From Planctomycetota bacterium (GTDB taxonomy: Bacteria; Planctomycetota; Planctomycetia; Pirellulales; PLA5): DNA of 64,000 nucleotides. Each line of letters opens with the position of its first letter. The first letter of the stretch is position 1. Where the stretch lies: assembly GCA_003576845.1 (NCBI GenBank), contig QEVJ01000005.1, positions 24,708 through 88,707 on the forward strand, read 5' to 3'. The notes beneath the pieces were generated by a model. That model worked only from the letters and a program-made list of their open reading frames with translations. It was not told the DNA's origin and ran no database searches. A program made the translations under genes and the position numbers. Shown here in pieces: positions 62,403-64,000 of this stretch.

Positions 62403-63446
62403 CTACGCCAGCTTTGGCCGCGTGGTCGCTGCCGGCTGCGGTGCGGCTTGCGGCTTCGGCGTCGCCAGCACGTTCTCGATCCGAATCGCCTTTCGTCCTT
62501 TGAACGCGCCCAGCGACGCGGCAAACTTGTCGACGCCTTCGACCCGAACCAACAGCGGGGCGCGGACGTCCTTTTCGGTCGTGATGATGTCGCCCACTCG
62601 CAAACCGACGAGGTCGTTCGTCGAAATCTGCGTATGCGCAAGCTGCACGGCCATTTGCACGAGCGATCCGTGCAACCGCTGGGCGATCCCCCGCATTGAC
62701 TCTTCGGTCGATTCCGTCTTGCCGTAGCTGAACCAGCTATCGCTCGACAACTTGCCGCTGATCCGCTCGATCGAATTGAACGGGATGCACAGATTCATCA
62801 TCCCGCGCATGTCGCCCAAGGTCAGCTCGAAGCTGATGAGCACCACGACTTCGTTCGGCGGCACGATCTGCACCAATTGCGGATTGCTCTCGACGCGATC
62901 GACCGAGAGCTTCAACTCAATGACGTTCTCCCAAGCGTGGCGCATCTCGCTCAGAAACAGGCTCGTGATCCGCCCGACGAGCCGCAGCTCGATTTCCGTA
63001 AGCGGCCGCCGCGCCGGGGGCGCGCTTTCTTTGCCACCGCCCAAGAGCCGGTCGATGATCGGAAAGAGAATCGACGGGTTGATGTCGAGAATCAGGTTCC
63101 CTTCGAGCGGTTCCGCCCGCAGCAGATTGAAGCACGTCGGGTTCTCGAGGCTGAACACGAACTCGCTGTACGTGAGCTGATCGACACTCGTGAGCTTCAC
63201 TTCCACGATCGTTCGCAGCAGCGCCGACAAGGCCGCGCCGAAATTGCGGCCGAAGCCTTCGTGCAGCGATTGGAGCGCCCGCATCTGCTCCTTGCCGACG
63301 CGCTCGGGCCGCTTGAAATCGTAAGGCGTCACCTTCTCGCGCAACCGCGCCGCCGGCGCCGCAGCCGCCGCCGGCTTGGCCGCCGCTCCACGGTCCATCG
63401 AACTCAATAGGCTCTCGACTTCGGCTTGACTGAGGAGGTCGCTCAT
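62403..63446 (-). CDS. fliM: Flagellar motor switch protein FliM
   Basis: 347 residues. The N-terminal segment LLSQAEVESLLSSM is the conserved CheY-binding FliM motif. After an Ala-rich linker, VTPYDFKRPERVGKEQMRALQ begins the middle domain with GNLILDINPSILFPIIDRLLGGG, and MRGMMNLCIPFNSIERI leads to the C-terminal SpoA/C-ring domain (VGLRVGDIITTEKDVRAPLLVRVEG). FliM transmits CheY-P binding to the rotor. No other flagellar gene is in the window. The start is directly preceded by a short repeat array, and no clear Shine-Dalgarno is visible. Confidence 0.95.
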   Translation of the reverse strand: MSDLLSQAEVESLLSSMDRGAAAKPAAAAAPAARLREKVTPYDFKRPERVGKEQMRALQSLHEGFGRNFGAALSALLRTIVEVKLTSVDQLTYSEFVFSLENPTCFNLLRAEPLEGNLILDINPSILFPIIDRLLGGGKESAPPARRPLTEIELRLVGRITSLFLSEMRHAWENVIELKLSVDRVESNPQLVQIVPPNEVVVLISFELTLGDMRGMMNLCIPFNSIERISGKLSSDSWFSYGKTESTEESMRGIAQRLHGSLVQMAVQLAHTQISTNDLVGLRVGDIITTEKDVRAPLLVRVEGVDKFAASLGAFKGRKAIRIENVLATPKPQAAPQPAATTRPKLA

Positions 63447-63450
63447 TGCG

Positions 63451-63480
63451 GAGGTTAGAGGTTAGAGGTTGGAGGTTAGG
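63451..63480. repeat. Heptamer array (GAGGTTA), left flank of the four-helix-bundle gene
   Basis: Four units GAGGTTA, GAGGTTA, GAGGTTG, GAGGTTA with partial ends, in the 29-bp gap between fliM and the four-helix-bundle gene. The stop codon of that gene (63476-63478) is part of the array. Confidence 0.8.
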
Positions 63481-63844
63481 ATCGCGAGAGCTTTTGCTTG
63501 AGTGACTTCTGAAGGCCACGGAGTATCCTGCCCAGTTTGTCGCACGCCTCAATTAGCGATTGTTGCTGAGCCGTTCGCACGTAACCAAAACGTCCGGCAA
63601 TCACGACATGAGTCTCAAGCTCCGCCAGTGAGCCCATTGCGATCGAAATGTGATGCAAGTAATCGCGAGTAGAGTCGCGACCGTGGCCCTCGGCGACATT
63701 CGCCGGCACCGATACTGCGGCGCGTCGCATCTGGCTTGTAAGCCCATAGATTTCGTCGCGAGGAAACGACTTCGTCGCGCCGTAGATGAGCTCGACCAGA
63801 TCAATTGCGATTTTCCACGCTTCCAACCGCTGTACGTGGTGCAA
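63476..63844 (-). CDS. Four-helix-bundle protein (23S rRNA IVS / S23 family, Avd-like)
   Basis: 122 residues. Start TTG at 63844, supported by a perfect AAGGAGGTG with six bases between GGAGG and TTG. The family pattern is clear: LEAWKIAIDLVELIYGATK, FPRDEIYGLTSQMRRAAVSV, PANVAEGHGR, then helices SIAMGSLAELETHVVIAGR and LIEACDKLGRILRGLQKSL. Members occur as intervening-sequence ORFs in 23S rRNA and, as Avd, in diversity-generating retroelements; here neither rRNA nor reverse transcriptase is adjacent. It is flanked on both sides by inverted heptamer arrays, which supply its stop codon. Confidence 0.88.
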   Translation of the reverse strand: MHHVQRLEAWKIAIDLVELIYGATKSFPRDEIYGLTSQMRRAAVSVPANVAEGHGRDSTRDYLHHISIAMGSLAELETHVVIAGRFGYVRTAQQQSLIEACDKLGRILRGLQKSLKQKLSRS

Positions 63845-63879
63845 GGTTCACCTCCTTGTGGAAAACAATTGCATTTTCC

Positions 63880-63921
63880 CAACCTCTAACCTCTAACCTC
63901 TAACCTCTAACCTCTAACCTC
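63880..63921. repeat. Heptamer array (AACCTCT), right flank of the four-helix-bundle gene
   Basis: Nearly six perfect AACCTCT units, the reverse complement type of 63451-63480, starting about 35 bp upstream of the TTG start. Beyond it, 63922-64000 shows only a GCTAGCA/TGCTAGC pair and no gene. Confidence 0.85.
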
Positions 63922-64000
63922 AGTGCTTTGTACTAGCATCGGCGTGCTAGCAGGCGATTTGATTTGCGGTTGTTTTCTTTGGTAAGTTGTCATCTCGTAA

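Noticed and set aside
63880..63921. A CRISPR array
   Set aside because: Units are 7 bp and contiguous; there are no spacers and no cas genes.
63451..63921. A diversity-generating retroelement around the Avd-like gene
   Set aside because: No reverse transcriptase, template repeat or variable C-type lectin gene is visible within the window.

Overview
The window is GC-rich chromosomal DNA (roughly 60-65% GC by eye) from a planctomycete, most likely of the Pirellulales or a close relative. I infer this from family content: two giant exported proteins that start with the LEPR-XLL type N-terminus and end in dockerin-like Ca-binding repeats, a Pirellula/Verrucomicrobium-type haem-binding HEAT protein, two PQQ-like beta-propeller proteins, several small secreted or lipoprotein genes of planctomycete type, FliM, and a GNAT-nitrilase fusion. 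No rRNA, tRNA, CRISPR array, prophage or complete insertion sequence was seen.

Layout. 1-3615: C-terminally cut RTX/dockerin surface protein (minus). 3853-6225: PQQ propeller, Sfp-type phosphopantetheinyl transferase, small coiled-coil protein. 6282-11181 (minus): UvrD-like helicase, Uma2-family protein, glycosylasparaginase, family-4 uracil-DNA glycosylase. 11690-22606: a 3638-residue mosaic surface protein (cadherin-like repeats, lamin-tail domains, CotH kinase-like domain, beta-helix, dockerin). 22699-28131: serine hydrolase, small membrane protein, cupin, MazEF-like toxin-antitoxin pair, thioredoxin-like secreted protein, and a HEAT/LRR-like gene split by an in-frame TGA. 28225-31909: response regulator, histidine kinase and lexA. 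31970-41908: haem-binding HEAT protein, Cys-rich lipoprotein, alpha/alpha-toroid protein, YwqK/MORN-like lipoprotein, ftsH, Dabb protein, gmd. 42103: a 16-bp palindrome matching a chromosomal parS core, next to an HhH/sigma-region-4-like protein. 43675-53408: CbiX-type chelatase, SMS/PAP2-like membrane protein, large helical-repeat protein, pfkA, second PQQ propeller, His-rich secreted protein, LOG-like protein, small conserved protein. 53887-63844: tex with a large insertion, GNAT-nitrilase, secreted protein, NfeD-like protein, fliM and a four-helix-bundle (S23/Avd-like) gene.

How genes work together. Most genes are single transcription units or pairs. Plausible units are PQQ propeller + PPTase (4-bp gap), antitoxin + toxin (overlapping), thioredoxin-like + HEAT gene (ATGA overlap) and response regulator + histidine kinase. 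The large exported proteins, the small lipoproteins and the propellers point to heavy investment in the cell envelope and surface.

The most unusual feature is not a gene. At least a dozen intergenic spots carry short arrays of degenerate 7-9-bp units (GTGAATG, GCAGAAT, GGGGTCG, CGCAAAGG, CGCAGAGG, AACCTCT and others). They often occur as inverted pairs at gene 3' ends. Some encode the C-terminal tails of neighbouring proteins, one pair bounds a 404-bp element with a 23-bp perfect inverted repeat, and one pair flanks the four-helix-bundle gene.
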